Counted from the stretch's first letter, positions 10,949 through 22,561 are shown. The stretch is DNA of 39,095 nucleotides from Priapulus caudatus (GCF_000485595.1 NW_014577141.1:131746-170840), one strand, 5' to 3'. Numbers and translations: made by a program. The notes: generated by a model not told the origin, from the letters alone.

Positions 10949-12597
10949 CAAGACTTACGTTCCTCCATCAATTCTGTAACGCAAGATAGCCATCGTGGGG
11001 TTTTCAATGACCAGTCCAGATACGGTCAATCAATCTCGAAATGAGCTAGCTACGGAATGTCAACCTCCCCCCTCCTCCCCAACTACGCACCACGTCCCCA
11101 TCGCAGAACAGAACTTCATATGCGTGATGAAATGCAAACACATAGCGTCGATAGCGACCTCGATTTCATCATCGCAAATATGATGAGTCGTGAAACGCTC
11201 AGTACCGTACGTAGGTGCACTGCTAAATAATATTTCATTATGCGCATAGATTATTACTCACTCATTAGGCACTCACACTACGTACATACGTCATAGTAAA
11301 GTACAATGACTTTTTTCCGACACGCTACACGCTATTCTCTTCAAGTTACTCTAGTGTGACATGCAGATTACCTTCTAGATTAAACTTTCATGGTGAAAAA
11401 CAGCTGTACTGTACAGAAAATAATGTAGAGCGAGGAGGACTAAATTAAGACAAAGCGTAACGAATCAATGCTTGGAGAACAAAACTGCAAGTGCTGCTCT
11501 TGTAGAGGTCAGTCTAGACATTGCATCATGTACTCAATACTGTAGTAATATGGGTAACCTATATAAATTACAGCGCACTCATGCACGCAATTACACAGGA
11601 ACGTACAACGTAAGAACATACGCAAGCACACACGCGCCCGTGCACCCTCACGCACCATCTACCCCGTGCTCCCTCATACCAATCTAAATGTTTCTTAGCA
11701 ATTAATACCTGGCATCCACCACCCACAGATTTCTACCGCTATGCACCACACGAGTAAAACGAACCCAAACACCCCTCAGCAACTACCTCACTGGCATCAA
11801 CTGTCCTTACAATGCTGCCACAATAGCACTGAACAATCGACGCCAACAAACGGTGACCCGCATACAGTGTGCGCATACACACCGCCGACGTACGATCAGC
11901 AGAAATACCCAGGCAGTCTTGCCACGACCCTGCTAGAAAATCAAAGCATCCATGCTCGTAGCAGCTCAGTGCACTCGAGAGAGTCGATCAAACCGATAGC
12001 GAACATATTCAAATAACAATTTAGTTGGGTCCTATTATAGCCGACGTAATCATCTGTGGACGGAATCAAGGAATGTGTATTTCGTCAGAGACCAGTGCGC
12101 AAAAGTTACATCTCCCAGTGGTTCGTTGGTTTGTACTGCAGCTAACCCTTTACTTCCTATTTGCAGACGCTGTATTGTCACACAGATGCAGCTACTACGT
12201 AGAACATCACATCGGGCCAGCTTTCACCAAAACCAGAAACGCTTATATAGCAAAATACTGTGCTGTCTATTCAGCTGCAGCGTACTGTACGCGCGATCAG
12301 TTAATTATGTCTGGCATGCAGAGCGCTGCCTACTGTATGTGGACGATGCGCTGCAACTAGCTGGTAGTAAGTAATACGCGTAGAGAGCCACACTGCCTCT
12401 GCTGACAGAGCAGAACTCCTAGGACTATAATATGGGTAGTGTATGGCCACACACATCTTTGTTTGTATACATACCACACACACCACGTTATTAGGAGAGT
12501 GCACATACTCGTTAGCAAATGCCACCACACTTGCAGATAAGCTTTTCCTGATAATCCAACTGGTTTTTGATAATTTTTTCATTTAAACCTCACTTTA

Positions 12598-12627
12598 CAC
12601 ATTTTCCACTGACCCGTGGAAAATGTG
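12598..12627. other. Perfect 12-bp stem-loop
   Basis: CACATTTTCCAC and GTGGAAAATGTG flank a 6-base loop (TGACCC). It stands alone, with no T-run or gene end nearby, so I assign no function; it may be the core of a small palindromic element. Confidence 0.8.
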
Positions 12628-13592
12628 CAACTTTATTAAAGATATTGTTTTCTAATGTATGAACTCGTTCTGACTATGTGCCCTTACTCATGCCATAGTA
12701 GAATGCCCATTCATCTTTTTATATCGTTTTACAGGATTTAGGTGTGATCTGGTTTCAAACACATCTGGTACTACAGATATAAATGTAATAAAATCTATCA
12801 CTCCGTCACTTACTGCAAAACGCACTGCATTATTTATTGCACATATATATATATGAGACTAAATATAAATGACCTATTAAATCATAACTGTGATTTTGCA
12901 CTTGTTCTTTAATAATGGCATTTTATATTGAAGCATTGAAAACAAGCAACTTGGCTGTATATATATATATATACATTGTTCGATAAACATCGCCATCATA
13001 AAAGAAAATGCAAAATCATGATTACATGTATGAACTAGATAGCCTTGGTATATTTAGTATTGGTGAAATACGAACATTGTTAACGTGACACCGCGATAAG
13101 TATTCATTAAAAAGCTCACACGAGACAAGCTTTTATGCATATGACAACAAAAATTGTTTAAGATGATGAATATCACGAGTTTGCACCATTACCAGTGCAT
13201 TCACTATATTTACTTTGAGCAGACCACCTTGCTCTCGAAGTACTATAGGTGGGTTAACTGCAACTTTATCACCAGATAAAACTGTATTTTCATACAGTAG
13301 TACAAAACTATGGTCAAAATGGCAGAGCACAGAAACCTATGTGTACAACCATTTTGTATATTACACATAGGTTATTTATATTGTCCCCCCCCCAACAAAA
13401 ATGTAAAAATGACAAAACATTTATTCTGATGTGCACTGTACCAGATAAAAAAAACTTGTCAGTGCATGTTAATGTGCATTTTTTGAATCACACAACCACC
13501 ACTGCAATACATAGACCTACAGAGTAAACAAGCTCTTGAAATGTCTACCACATGACACCACTATGTTTCACATGCTATGTCATAATACAGTT

Positions 13593-13999
13593 GGGAGTGT
13601 CTATATTCAGGCCGGTACGGGAGATTACGGTACGCATATATTTGCTAATATATTGACTAATCGTGCGTCAATAAACTCAATATTCACAGAGAGTATAGCT
13701 AAGACATGTGTCTATAGGTATCTAGAATTTTAGAAATTTAATCATCTGTAATTCACTTCCGCGCGCATATATTTGCTATATTGACTAATCGTGCATCAAT
13801 AAACTCAATATTCACAGAGAGTATATGAATTCAAGCCGGTACGGGAGATCATTTGCATAATATATTCTAGATACCTATAGACACATGTCTTAGCTATACT
13901 CTCTGTGAATATTGAGTTTATTGACGCACGATTAGTCAATATATTAGCAAATATATGAGTACCGTAATCTCCCGTACCGGCCTGAATATAGACACTCCC
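13593..13999. mobile_element. 407-bp inverted-repeat element with 9-bp target duplication (MULE-like MITE)
   Basis: Arms 13593-13728 and 13864-13999 (136 bp each) are inverted copies with about one mismatch, starting GGGAGTGTCTATATTCAGG. Exactly AATACAGTT flanks both sides (13584-13592 and 14000-14008), a clean 9-bp target-site duplication. Long inverted ends plus 9-bp duplications are the usual signature of Mutator-like elements; Drosophila foldback elements also make 9 bp. The 135-bp spacer holds a third, shortened copy of the arm in the same direction as the left arm (about 13762-13855). The element encodes no transposase. The arm reads as the same 45-residue open stretch on both strands, which is a palindrome effect and not a gene. 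Confidence 0.88.
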
Positions 14000-14185
14000 A
14001 ATACAGTTATGCTTATTATGTCGGTGGGATACTCTTGTAGTGACTGAACACACTTGCTTTGCATGTGATGGCTAAGACAACAGTAATTTACCCGTTGTCT
14101 ATGAGGTTGACATGTTGATATACACGAATTACAAAGTAGCAACAACTAAAAATTATATATGTCAGATATTTAGATAAACCTACTA

Positions 14186-14410
14186 TAGCTGAGAGGGTAT
14201 ATGTCTCCAGGGTACTTCCGGAACGTACCCTGGATACGGTCTGGTATACCGAAACGTACCCTGCTACTATATAATATGCCGGACCGTACCTCGCCTACTC
14301 CACTAACGAGTCTAGGGAGTCGCCTACTCCCTAACCCTAACCATATCAGATAGTTACCAGGGTACGTTCCGGCAGTACCCCGGGGGCATAGACCCTATGA
14401 GCCCTATTAT
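14186..14410. mobile_element. Nested-hairpin MITE, copy 2
   Basis: Shares with 7432-7752 the order CCAGGGTAC, CGGAACGTACCCTGG, ATAATATGCCGG, GTACCTCGCCTACTCCACTA, ACGAGTCTAGG, CCCTAACC, ATATCAGATAGTTACCAGGG and ACGTTCCGGC, then GACCCTATGAGCCC. It lacks part of the right arm of copy 1. The two copies lie in the same inferred intron, about 6.5 kb apart and in the same direction. Confidence 0.75.
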
Positions 14411-14965
14411 AATCACATACAGTTTAAAGTTTAAACAATATATATGTCACTATGTGGTAAACGTATCTCTAGCAAAAATTGTTTAATTTTGTTGAAACTA
14501 TATATTCGCTCAATACAGAATACCAGTACTCAACATTGCCAATTTTGGCCCATGTTTTTGCGTGATTTCGTTCAGCTCACATTTCACTCTACACAAATCA
14601 GATAAAACATTCATGACACATTCAACTCTTGAGTGCTGACACTGCTGTTGAGTGTTGTTATAAAATCAAAGGAGTCGAAAATCAAAAGCACATCAAACGT
14701 TACGCAATAATATTCGCATTAGAAGTCCCATCAATGCAATATTATAACACCACCAGTTTACTGATTATATATTCATTTCACCATAAAATTTTAACATGTA
14801 AAACAGTTACTACTACTAGTACTAGCTATAAACACACTAACGAAGACTGACAATGTATCTCGCACGGACCAAAAAATGGCGTCTCAATGCCAATGGCTCC
14901 TCCCCGGCACCTTGATCAACTAGTGATAATATTAAGCAATAACCCGCAATACTTTTGGTTCTTAC

Positions 14966-14982
14966 CTAGTTAGTTCGGCCAT
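14966..14982 (-). CDS. Candidate first coding exon (17 nt) of the gene continuing at 6441-6558
   Basis: The minus strand reads CAGG-ATG-GCC-GAA-CTA-ACT-AG|GTAAGA. The ATG has a strong initiation context (A at -3, G at +4). An in-frame TAG lies 21 nt upstream, so translation cannot begin further 5' in this exon. The donor is near consensus. The exon leaves two bases (AG), and exon 2 begins with one completing base (C), giving Ser; the joined N-terminus is MAELTSIDTQKLREF. A possible 3' splice site in the 5' UTR (TTATTGTCTGTAG, near 15010-15022) suggests an upstream noncoding exon. Very short first coding exons are normal in animals, but 17 nt alone is weak evidence; the phase match is the main support. 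Confidence 0.5.
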
Positions 14983-15519
14983 CCTGAGGTGTGTAGATTC
15001 CTATGCCTCCTACAGACAATAAACGAGCACCTGATTGCCAAAGGTGCATTTACAAACAACAGTTTCTTGTATCACCGTCACAATGAACGGGAAAAGACAG
15101 CTGGAAACGTCGTGAGAACAAAATGTCCATTAACAGCCAGTTTCCAACGAAATATCAACGGTACCTTTTCCACTTTACGTGGAAATGTTCTGATTGTTCT
15201 ACATGGCGTTGATCTGAATTTTTTAAGTTGGTAAAACGACACAATATTCACAAAATCTAACAGAATCCTTCTCACTTAGCTGCTCGTGTTTACAAGTGCA
15301 CGTCTATATAAAATAGATCTCAATATCGCTCCGCCAAGTTTTCCACAACTTCCAATAGTCTTACCCTAGCACACGCTGACAAAATTAAATACTAATAACC
15401 AAATATGTAAACGTTTTGTGGCCAAAGTCATTAATATAATCCTATATCTAGCGTTAATATTCAATTAGCATAAATAAGGCAACGGAAAATAGTTACGCGG
15501 CTATACTGCGTTAGTCGTT

Positions 15520-15540
15520 CTTCCGGTACGTCACCGGAAG
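15520..15540 (-). promoter_or_regulatory. ETS-site palindrome with central CRE-like core, possible promoter
   Basis: CTTCCGGT and ACCGGAAG form a perfect inverted pair around ACGTC. Each arm is a full ETS/GABP-type site (ACCGGAAG). The overlap TACGTCAC resembles a CREB half-site. Paired ETS sites are common in TATA-less housekeeping promoters. It lies about 540 bp upstream of the candidate ATG at 14982 on the minus strand, in a short CpG-bearing patch (15495-15560) within AT-rich DNA. The assignment as a promoter is inference. Confidence 0.4.
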
Positions 15541-15560
15541 ACGAGCGTGCGGCGAAATAT

Positions 15561-16317
15561 CACAAGATAATGAAGCTGAACACAACTCGAATCGCGCAAA
15601 AAGAAGTCTAAATACCTTCTAGTTACTCTTCTTTTTAACTTAACGTTCCGTTACGATATATTCAGGAGATATTAGATATACATGAACACAAAGGTGCGTG
15701 TGTGAACGGCCGTGCATGCTTGCTTGTATAATAAAGAATAATGTTTTCAGGACGTAAAATTTAGAACTGAGTTTTTTAATTCAGGAATTTTATTTTTGCT
15801 ATTACAATTTCAATATTGCAATTTTTGTAAAATTGGTAACTTATGTCTGTTAGGTTTCAAGTTTTCGATCTGTTGTTAAAATTGACATTTTTTGTTTGAA
15901 GTTTGGACGTTTTTATTTGATGTGTCTATTAAAAAATGTTTATGAGTTTTGATTGAATGAATTTACTGATTTCGCTTGATGCTGTGCGTCACTAAATAAG
16001 CGTTGGCATTATTCATGAAAAATAAAATCGCCTTTAAATTAGCAGTCATACATTGTACGCACTCTACGAACTATAAAATCCAACATGTGATTTGTTACTT
16101 TTATTATTTAATAACAATCATAAATTAGTAATAAGAAATGATCAAATATAAATGTAATTATTATCAGTTATTATATTTTGACCAAAATAAAATTTAAAGA
16201 ATTTAAATAGCAAACAACCTCAACTTGTCATGTTTCGATCAAGTAAAGCAATTAGCACATCTATATACAGTTATGTTACTATACGTCTTCCATGTTAATT
16301 TTAACTACAGTTATACA
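15561..16317. other. Unassigned AT-rich intergenic stretch
   Basis: No exon, RNA gene or repeat that I can support. Confidence 0.5.
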
Positions 16318-16831
16318 TGATGGTTCGTACAGGAGAACTGAAATTTTTTCCAATAACTTTTCAAGGACATTTTATCGGAAATTCAAGGTCATTTTATCAG
16401 ACATATCGGAATTCATACACAGAACAAAACATACCTGGATTAATTTAATAACCCCATTCTTAATCACTGCATATCACCTCTAAAACTTACCTGGATCACA
16501 TTAATAAACCCTTCTAAACACTGTCACTTCTACAACATACCTTGATTTACTGACTGATTTTACTGACTTACTGTAATTTATGATCATTATTTAACTGTCT
16601 ATCGTGTCTATAGCTTTTTAAGCTCATTTAACGCAATTTTTATTGAGGTTTGCACATTATTGATGGTACAAAATTTCTTTTTATTACAGGCAAGGATTCT
16701 TTCTAAAAATTCAAGGACATTTTCATGAAATTCAAGCACTTTTCAAGCACAAAATCAACATTTACTAAATTCAAGTACTTTTCAAGGACTCCCCTCAAAT
16801 TCAAGGACCTTTCAAAGACTGTGCGAACCAT
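16318..16831. mobile_element. hAT-like nonautonomous transposon (514 bp)
   Basis: The left end TGATGGTTCGTACAG and the right end CTGTGCGAACCAT are inverted. Both ends run into repeated TTTTCAAGGACAT or AAATTCAAGGACC words (16350-16400 and 16690-16815), a pattern I associate with hAT-type MITEs whose ends read CAGGGTTCGnACA. The flanks GTTATACA (16310-16317) and GTTATAAC (16832-16839) match at 6 of 8 positions, consistent with an aged 8-bp target duplication. There is no transposase frame. Splice-like sites inside it (ACTTACCTGGAT, near 16486) belong to the repeat. Confidence 0.72.
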
Positions 16832-16977
16832 GTTATAACTAGGATTGTATTAACGAATAAAGTAATCTGTATTATTTAAATATGTTTTATTGTTGTTGGG
16901 TATGTGCAACTATTTATTATTTGTAATTCCATGTTTTTGAATCAGTCACATTATACACATCGTCGTTATTGACTGTC

Positions 16978-17046
16978 ACTATCGTAGTAACCATCATCAT
17001 TATCGTCATCATCGTCATCGTCGTCATCGTCATCAACATCATCACA
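16978..17046. repeat. (CAT/CGT)n trinucleotide tract
   Basis: Interspersed CATCAT, CGTCAT and CGTCGT units. On the minus strand they read as poly-Met/Thr, a repeat artefact. Confidence 0.88.
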
Positions 17047-17400
17047 CCAACCACTATTTGGTACAGATATTGTTTACTTAGAAGCATTGAAACAAGTAGA
17101 ACAAACAAGTAGCTATTTTTTACATATTTATTAAAAATAATGTACGTTAAAACATCTACCTGGTAATAAATCTACAATAGGAAACTCCAGGGTGCAATCA
17201 CGATGTTATATGAACTGCTGATGGGTTGAAACAAAATAACCACACTCGATAACGACAAACTATCTTAATTTTCATATCGACATAAAGCCCGGACGAGCAC
17301 ACATAATTGAAAGCGGTGAATAATAAGGTTTTCCTAGTGGTTGCTGCTTCACATCGCGACAAAAGGCTGCATTGGATTTAGTACGAAAGAGCAAGTGATA

Positions 17401-17477
17401 CACGTCAGTGACGTGTTTTACGTCAATACTATCAGGAGCGTATAATGACAAATACGTCATACGTCATACGTCATACC
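17401..17477. promoter_or_regulatory. Cluster of CRE-like ACGTCA sites
   Basis: A perfect palindrome CACGTCA-G-TGACGTG lies at 17401-17415, with another ACGTCA at about 17420, then a 7-bp tandem array TACGTCA (3.5 copies) at 17453-17477. Six CREB/ATF half-sites thus sit within 80 bp. The tandem part may just be a small microsatellite. No promoter is evident next to it. Confidence 0.4.
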
Positions 17478-17814
17478 TGATACTATGTAACCCTAGACTC
17501 CGTCACCATAACACTGATGTCTATCGGATAGGTGTGGAGTATGGTAACAGTATAACTCACAATGCTTCATAATGGTACAATAGGAACACGGTGTATATTT
17601 CATTTCCAAACAAAATTAATATTTCGCACCAGAAAAAAATACACAAATGAAGGAACAACTACTCAGTCGAGTTTATAGTATCGTTTGACACACAGACAGA
17701 TACCAGTACGTTACATTCTGCACCGATGCATCATTACAAATATTACAGTTGAAATTCACGAGTTTATTGAAGTAATAGAGGTTATCCATAAGAATATATA
17801 TATATATATATATA

Positions 17815-17977
17815 GTTTCTTCGAATGTAATAACACATTCCCTTATCCGCGCCTGTTCTGTTGATCGTTATTGCAGTTCTATTATTACTACTATTATTAT
17901 ACTCTTACGCTACATATTATCAGGAGTCTATCAATAGACTAGATAGATTCCTGATATTATATATATATATATATATA

Positions 17978-18018
<41 letters not shown>

Positions 18019-18125
18019 GTGTGTGTGAGTAGCGTTACTATAATAATAGTAGTAATAATAGAACTGCAATAACGATCAACAGAACAGGCGCGGATAAGGG
18101 AATGCGTTATTACAATCGAAGAAAC
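17815..18125. mobile_element. 311-bp hairpin element with ~98-bp arms
   Basis: Arms 17815-17913 and 18029-18125 are inverted and nearly identical (GTTTCTTCGA...TATTATTACTACTATTATTATA). A second small inverted pair, TATCAGGAGTCTATC/GATAGATTCCTGATA, sits at the start of the loop, and (TA)n tracts fill the rest of the loop (about 17958-18018) and the left flank. I found no clear target duplication. It could be a MITE whose RNA would fold into a long hairpin. Confidence 0.85.
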
Positions 18126-18560
18126 GGAATTTCGAGTTTCATTGCGTAGCATATGATATCAAATAAATCTCCTAACAATGACGCCACACATTTTGCGACG
18201 ATGACGATTCGATTTTTTGACAGGGAATTCGAGCAGGGAGCGTTTGATCACTAAAATTACGCCAAAGCAAACTATAGAGCCACTATACTGATTGCATTTT
18301 AATCACATTCAGTCGTAAAAGTCCTCCTATGCCAGAGTTAATGCCGATATTTAGGCCGACTTATCGTTAACCGAGGTCTCAGTAAATTCTTTTTGCTCGA
18401 GGAAAGATTCACGGCGATTGAAACATTCAGATGTAAGCATGAAACTTTTACTATACGCAAACAGATGTGTTGACAATCGCCAAAACTTGCCATGCCTTCG
18501 ATCCACGATCACACGTGAGAGAATTATGACCAAACGAGTGATCTAATATCGAGTCGAGAT
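18126..18560. other. Unassigned stretch
   Basis: No supported gene or repeat. A minus open frame (18351-18533) has no recognisable motif. Confidence 0.5.
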
Positions 18561-18565
18561 AGAAG

Positions 18566-18635
18566 CGGCATCATCATCGTCATCGTCGCCATCATTATCA
18601 TCATCATCGTCGTCGTCCGCAGCCACCGCCGCCAC
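18566..18635. repeat. (CAT/CGT/GCC)n trinucleotide tract
   Basis: CATCATCGTCATCGTCGCC-type units ending in CCGCCGCC. Confidence 0.88.
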
Positions 18636-18689
18636 CTCGCTTCGTTATTGTTGTCACTCAACACCACGCTGCCATCAACTCAATCACAT

Positions 18690-18808
18690 AGCCTCAACAC
18701 ACACGCACGTACGCACGCACACGCAGCACGCACACCCCACCCTCCACACACACACACACGCACGCACGTACGCACACACGCACGCACGCACGCACGCACA
18801 CACACAGA
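18690..18808. repeat. (ACGC)n/(CA)n tract
   Basis: Tetranucleotide ACGC and dinucleotide CA runs. Open frames on both strands over it encode only Thr-His-Ala-Arg or Val-Cys-Arg-Ala words. Confidence 0.93.
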
Positions 18809-19574
18809 AGGACATCCGGCATGTTTAGCGATAGCCGGCAGATAATGGTAGCTTTGTGTTCAACAGCAACAGCGAATGACCCGCACGCTCGTGCCGAGAG
18901 CGCGAATGCGCGCACTAACATAATACATACACCAGTGAGAGTTACTCCACTTCACCAAGCTATGCCACGGGTAGTAAGTCCAATGCGATGCCGAGTCTGT
19001 GTGTAAGACAGCCCCTTGTTTAATGGAGACATCTATTCCACAACAGGACACTACTGTTACAATCTCAAATACCCACGTGACAACCACAAACGATTACAAA
19101 ACATAATCCGATTGAATTTCTAGAACGAGTTGCCCTTCTGTTTGATGATAATCATCGACTGTAACACATAATCAGCTACAATATACGTTTCCAATATCTG
19201 TACAGCCATTTCACTTGCGATAATCCGATCTTGCTGTTCATTGGGTTGTCAATATTGTGGAGAAAATACCGATAGCTAATGACGATATTACGAATTATAT
19301 TTCTTAGCGACGGATGGGATGTCCGGGTTTCATGAAAGCAACCTACGAATGTTTGTCAGTTGCCCATCATCAGCGTGTTCGTGGTCCACATTCATGAGAG
19401 AAAAACTGCTAAAACTAAGAGCAATTGTCGCACTGATACGTCTATACGATAAACATTTTCACTTACAGAATAATAGCATGAACGGGAGTGCTAATCACTA
19501 TAATATCCTACCACCACTATACACTGTATCCGTTAAGTCTCATTGTATCTCCCCTTTGATAAAAGAGAAGGATG

Positions 19575-19775
19575 TCACATACACACAAGCAAGCAGACAA
19601 GCAGACGCGCACGCCGCACGCACGCACTTGCACACTCTATCCTACGCACGTACACGCGCGCAGACTCACACACGCACGCGCGCATACGCAAACACACACG
19701 CTCACACGTAAACACACACGAACGCACTCACGTACACACCTATGCACGCGCGCACGCATACATACATACATACTG
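19575..19775. repeat. Long ACGC/CA-rich tract
   Basis: Interrupted ACGCACGC, CACACGCA and (CATA)n units. Several overlapping open frames here are products of the repeat. Confidence 0.92.
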
Positions 19776-20280
19776 GTTTAAAACATGTAGGTAGGTTAAC
19801 AGCGAACACGATCGTACTAACCCTCATATTTTTCACCGCAAATATCGATAATATATTGCAGCAAGAATGCAAGGACACTCGACATAGATGGTGGTAAACT
19901 ATTAGTCTAAAAATATATGCGGCCTCTAGAAATTCGGATTCGTACAGATAGCGTGACCCAACAGTACGTGGAATTACGGCTTTCTAGGATAAACGGAGAC
20001 TGACCTTCCGTCGATTTCGGTACATCAACATAACAAATATTAAATCTAGTGCCGAATGCCTACAACAACAAAATAAACACATCATTTGGAATCAAATTCA
20101 TTCCTCTGAAACCTGATCAGTACCAAGTTCCGGCAATAAGCGATCTCATTACAGACTGTCGAGTAGAAACCGTAGCGCTGCTGTTCCTCATAGGAGGGTC
20201 TGTATGAAGTCTGGCACTACACAAGTTAAGTACTCTGCCATCAGTTCAAATGGCACTAAACGGGCACCTACGATACACAG
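19776..20280. other. Unassigned stretch
   Basis: No supported gene or repeat. Confidence 0.45.
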
Positions 20281-20595
<315 letters not shown>

Positions 20596-20816
20596 GAGCG
20601 TTTGTGCTTCACAGAAACACGGTAGTGACCCTGCACAGCAACCTGTTGGAGATCGTTCTGTAGTACATAAACCAGAGGTGACTTGGCATACGACGGGTTA
20701 TTATTTACTGGGCTCCGCGATACCGCGGTGGAAAAGTCATGTGGAGAGAATTGTTGCAAGTTCAGCACTCACACTACAAATATCTTCATCACCAACACAT
20801 GCTTACTGAAACAGAG

Positions 20817-21415
20817 CTAACACCCAATCCTTACAGTGCTGGCCCTAACACACAATCCTTACAGTGCCTGCCCTAACACTCAATCCTTACAGTACCTGCC
20901 CTAACACACAATCCTTACAGTGCTGGCCCTAACACACAATCCTTACAGTGCTGGCCCTAACACACAATCCTTACAGTGCCTGCCCTAACACACAATCCTT
21001 ACAGTGCTGGCCCTAACACACAATCCTTACAGTGCCTGCCGTAACACACAATCCTTACAGTGCCTGCCGTAACACACAATCCTTATAGTGCCTGCCCTAA
21101 CACACAATCCTTACAGTACCTGCCCTAACACACAATCCTTACAGTGTCTGCCGTAACACACAATCCTTACAGTGCCTGCCGTAACACACAATCCTTACAG
21201 TGTCTGCCGTAACACACAATCCTTACAGTGTCTGCCGTAACACACAATCATTACAGTGCTGGCCCTAACACACAATCCTTACAGTGCTGATCCTAACACA
21301 CAATTCTTTTAAGATCTCGACCTAACACACCGCCCTTGGTTACAGTGCCAGATGCAACACGCAATCATTACAGTGTTAGCACGCAATCATTACAGTGCCG
21401 TGGCTAATGCACCAT
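20817..21415. repeat. 28-bp minisatellite, about 17 clean and several degenerate copies
   Basis: The unit CTAACACACAATCCTTACAG plus TGCTGGCC or TGCCTGCC repeats at exactly 28 bp from 20817 to about 21296, then decays to about 21415. Variants at two positions (CTGGCCC, CTGCCCC-like, CTGCCGT) occur in runs: the GTCTGCCGT type clusters at 21140-21240, which indicates local expansion of sub-blocks. Confidence 0.95.
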
Positions 21416-22561
21416 CCTTACGCTCCAGATCCGGAATAGGTTTAGATCCGCAAAGAGACGTGACTTTGCAGATGCGGTGGCTGCATCGCATCAGCACCTT
21501 TCTCTGCGCACCACACACTGCAAGCAGATGGAGGACGCGTGTTCTTTCTCAGCTCATGGACACCACGGCCCGGGCAGGCTCGGCATACTGTTGGGTTATG
21601 CTCTCTTCTGCACACGCTTTATTTACATTTGATGTTGATGATCTTATAGCTCTAATAAAGACAACACTGTCACTGCAAGCGTTTTCGTTTTCCACCGACG
21701 ACGGGATAGATAGGTGCATGCGTACAAACACTATGGACGACAGATAGAAGGGGACGTGTATTAGTTATGTACATTATGATTCTCATTTCTTCGGTGCTGG
21801 CTCACTCAACCTGACAGCGAGTGCGGTCATTTTAATGATTCATGATATCATTAGGAGTGAATAATAATAGAAGAGTATGACTTGGACGAAACACAAGAAA
21901 TTCAAAATTTCCATGCCTTAATTGACCTATGATTTATTACGCGAAACGCAATAAACCTGACATCAGGACTAGCGTTGTACATCCAACTTGCCCTCACACT
22001 TTACTTTGTATCGATACCTCTTCATAATAGCTTCGAACGTCAGACATGGTTTTAGTCATTGACATGGTAAATTGGCGATCATTTCCGTGCAATTGCGGGA
22101 ACAAGAGGCAGCTCGCTCTGCGACACCTGTTGGCAGGGTTCGGCAGGGATTTGCAACTAACTATTTCACCTAATAAATCATAGATAAGTTAGGGCATGGA
22201 AATGTTGAATTTCTTGTGTTTCGAGCGAGTCACACTCCTCGATTATTATTCACTCCTGATATCATTAACCGCAAATACGCTAAACGTTTCCCTACTACGA
22301 TGCAATGCTCGACTCGAAAACGAAGCCGATTCTACGTATCCACTCATTATGGAGGGGGGGGGTCAAGAGTGGGAGGGGTAAACGATCCTACAGACCGATT
22401 ACGCGTGAGCGACAGTCTAAGACGATCCCCTATACGTATAAATTAGTGGATGTTGAAATTATTCTCGGGACTTGCGGCACCGTCACACGGATTCCGCGCT
22501 TTACTGGGTGGCGACGACAAACTATTTGTCAATCAGCACCTTCTCGAGACGACTCGCTACT
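21416..22561. other. Unassigned region downstream of GLYR1
   Basis: A 131-codon plus open frame (21352-21747) and a 60-codon minus frame (21549-21731) cross here without recognisable motifs or clean splice sites. TTTATT at 21618-21623 is an AATAAA on the minus strand and could be a distal poly(A) signal for GLYR1. Confidence 0.4.

Larger units (their letters stand above)
6559..14965 (-). other. Inferred first intron (8.4 kb), filled with repeats
   Basis: If exons 14966-14982 and 6441-6558 are joined, this is the intron between them. It begins with GTAAGA and ends with TTTCAG on the minus strand. Inside are a pogo-like end, a poly-G tract, two copies of one MITE family, a GC-rich repeat block, ACGC tracts and a 407-bp inverted-repeat element. 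The stretches 7760-8420, 8660-9360, 10950-12590 and 12630-13580 hold nothing else I can name. Confidence 0.5.

Noticed and set aside
10946-11040. Minus-strand exon ending at GGAAC|GTAAGT (10964-10973)
   Set aside because: In all frames a stop lies upstream with no AG acceptor between it and the open part; the only exon possible would be about 15 nt.
13536-14053. Same ~45-residue peptide on plus and minus strands
   Set aside because: It is the inverted arms of the 407-bp transposon read from each side, not a gene pair.
16425-16500. Good donor-like sites ACTTACCTGG/CATACCTGG on the minus strand
   Set aside because: They are repeated words inside the hAT-like element and lack open exons.
20817-21415. 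CRISPR-like array (28-bp repeats)
   Set aside because: The repeats are contiguous with no spacers and the genome is eukaryotic.
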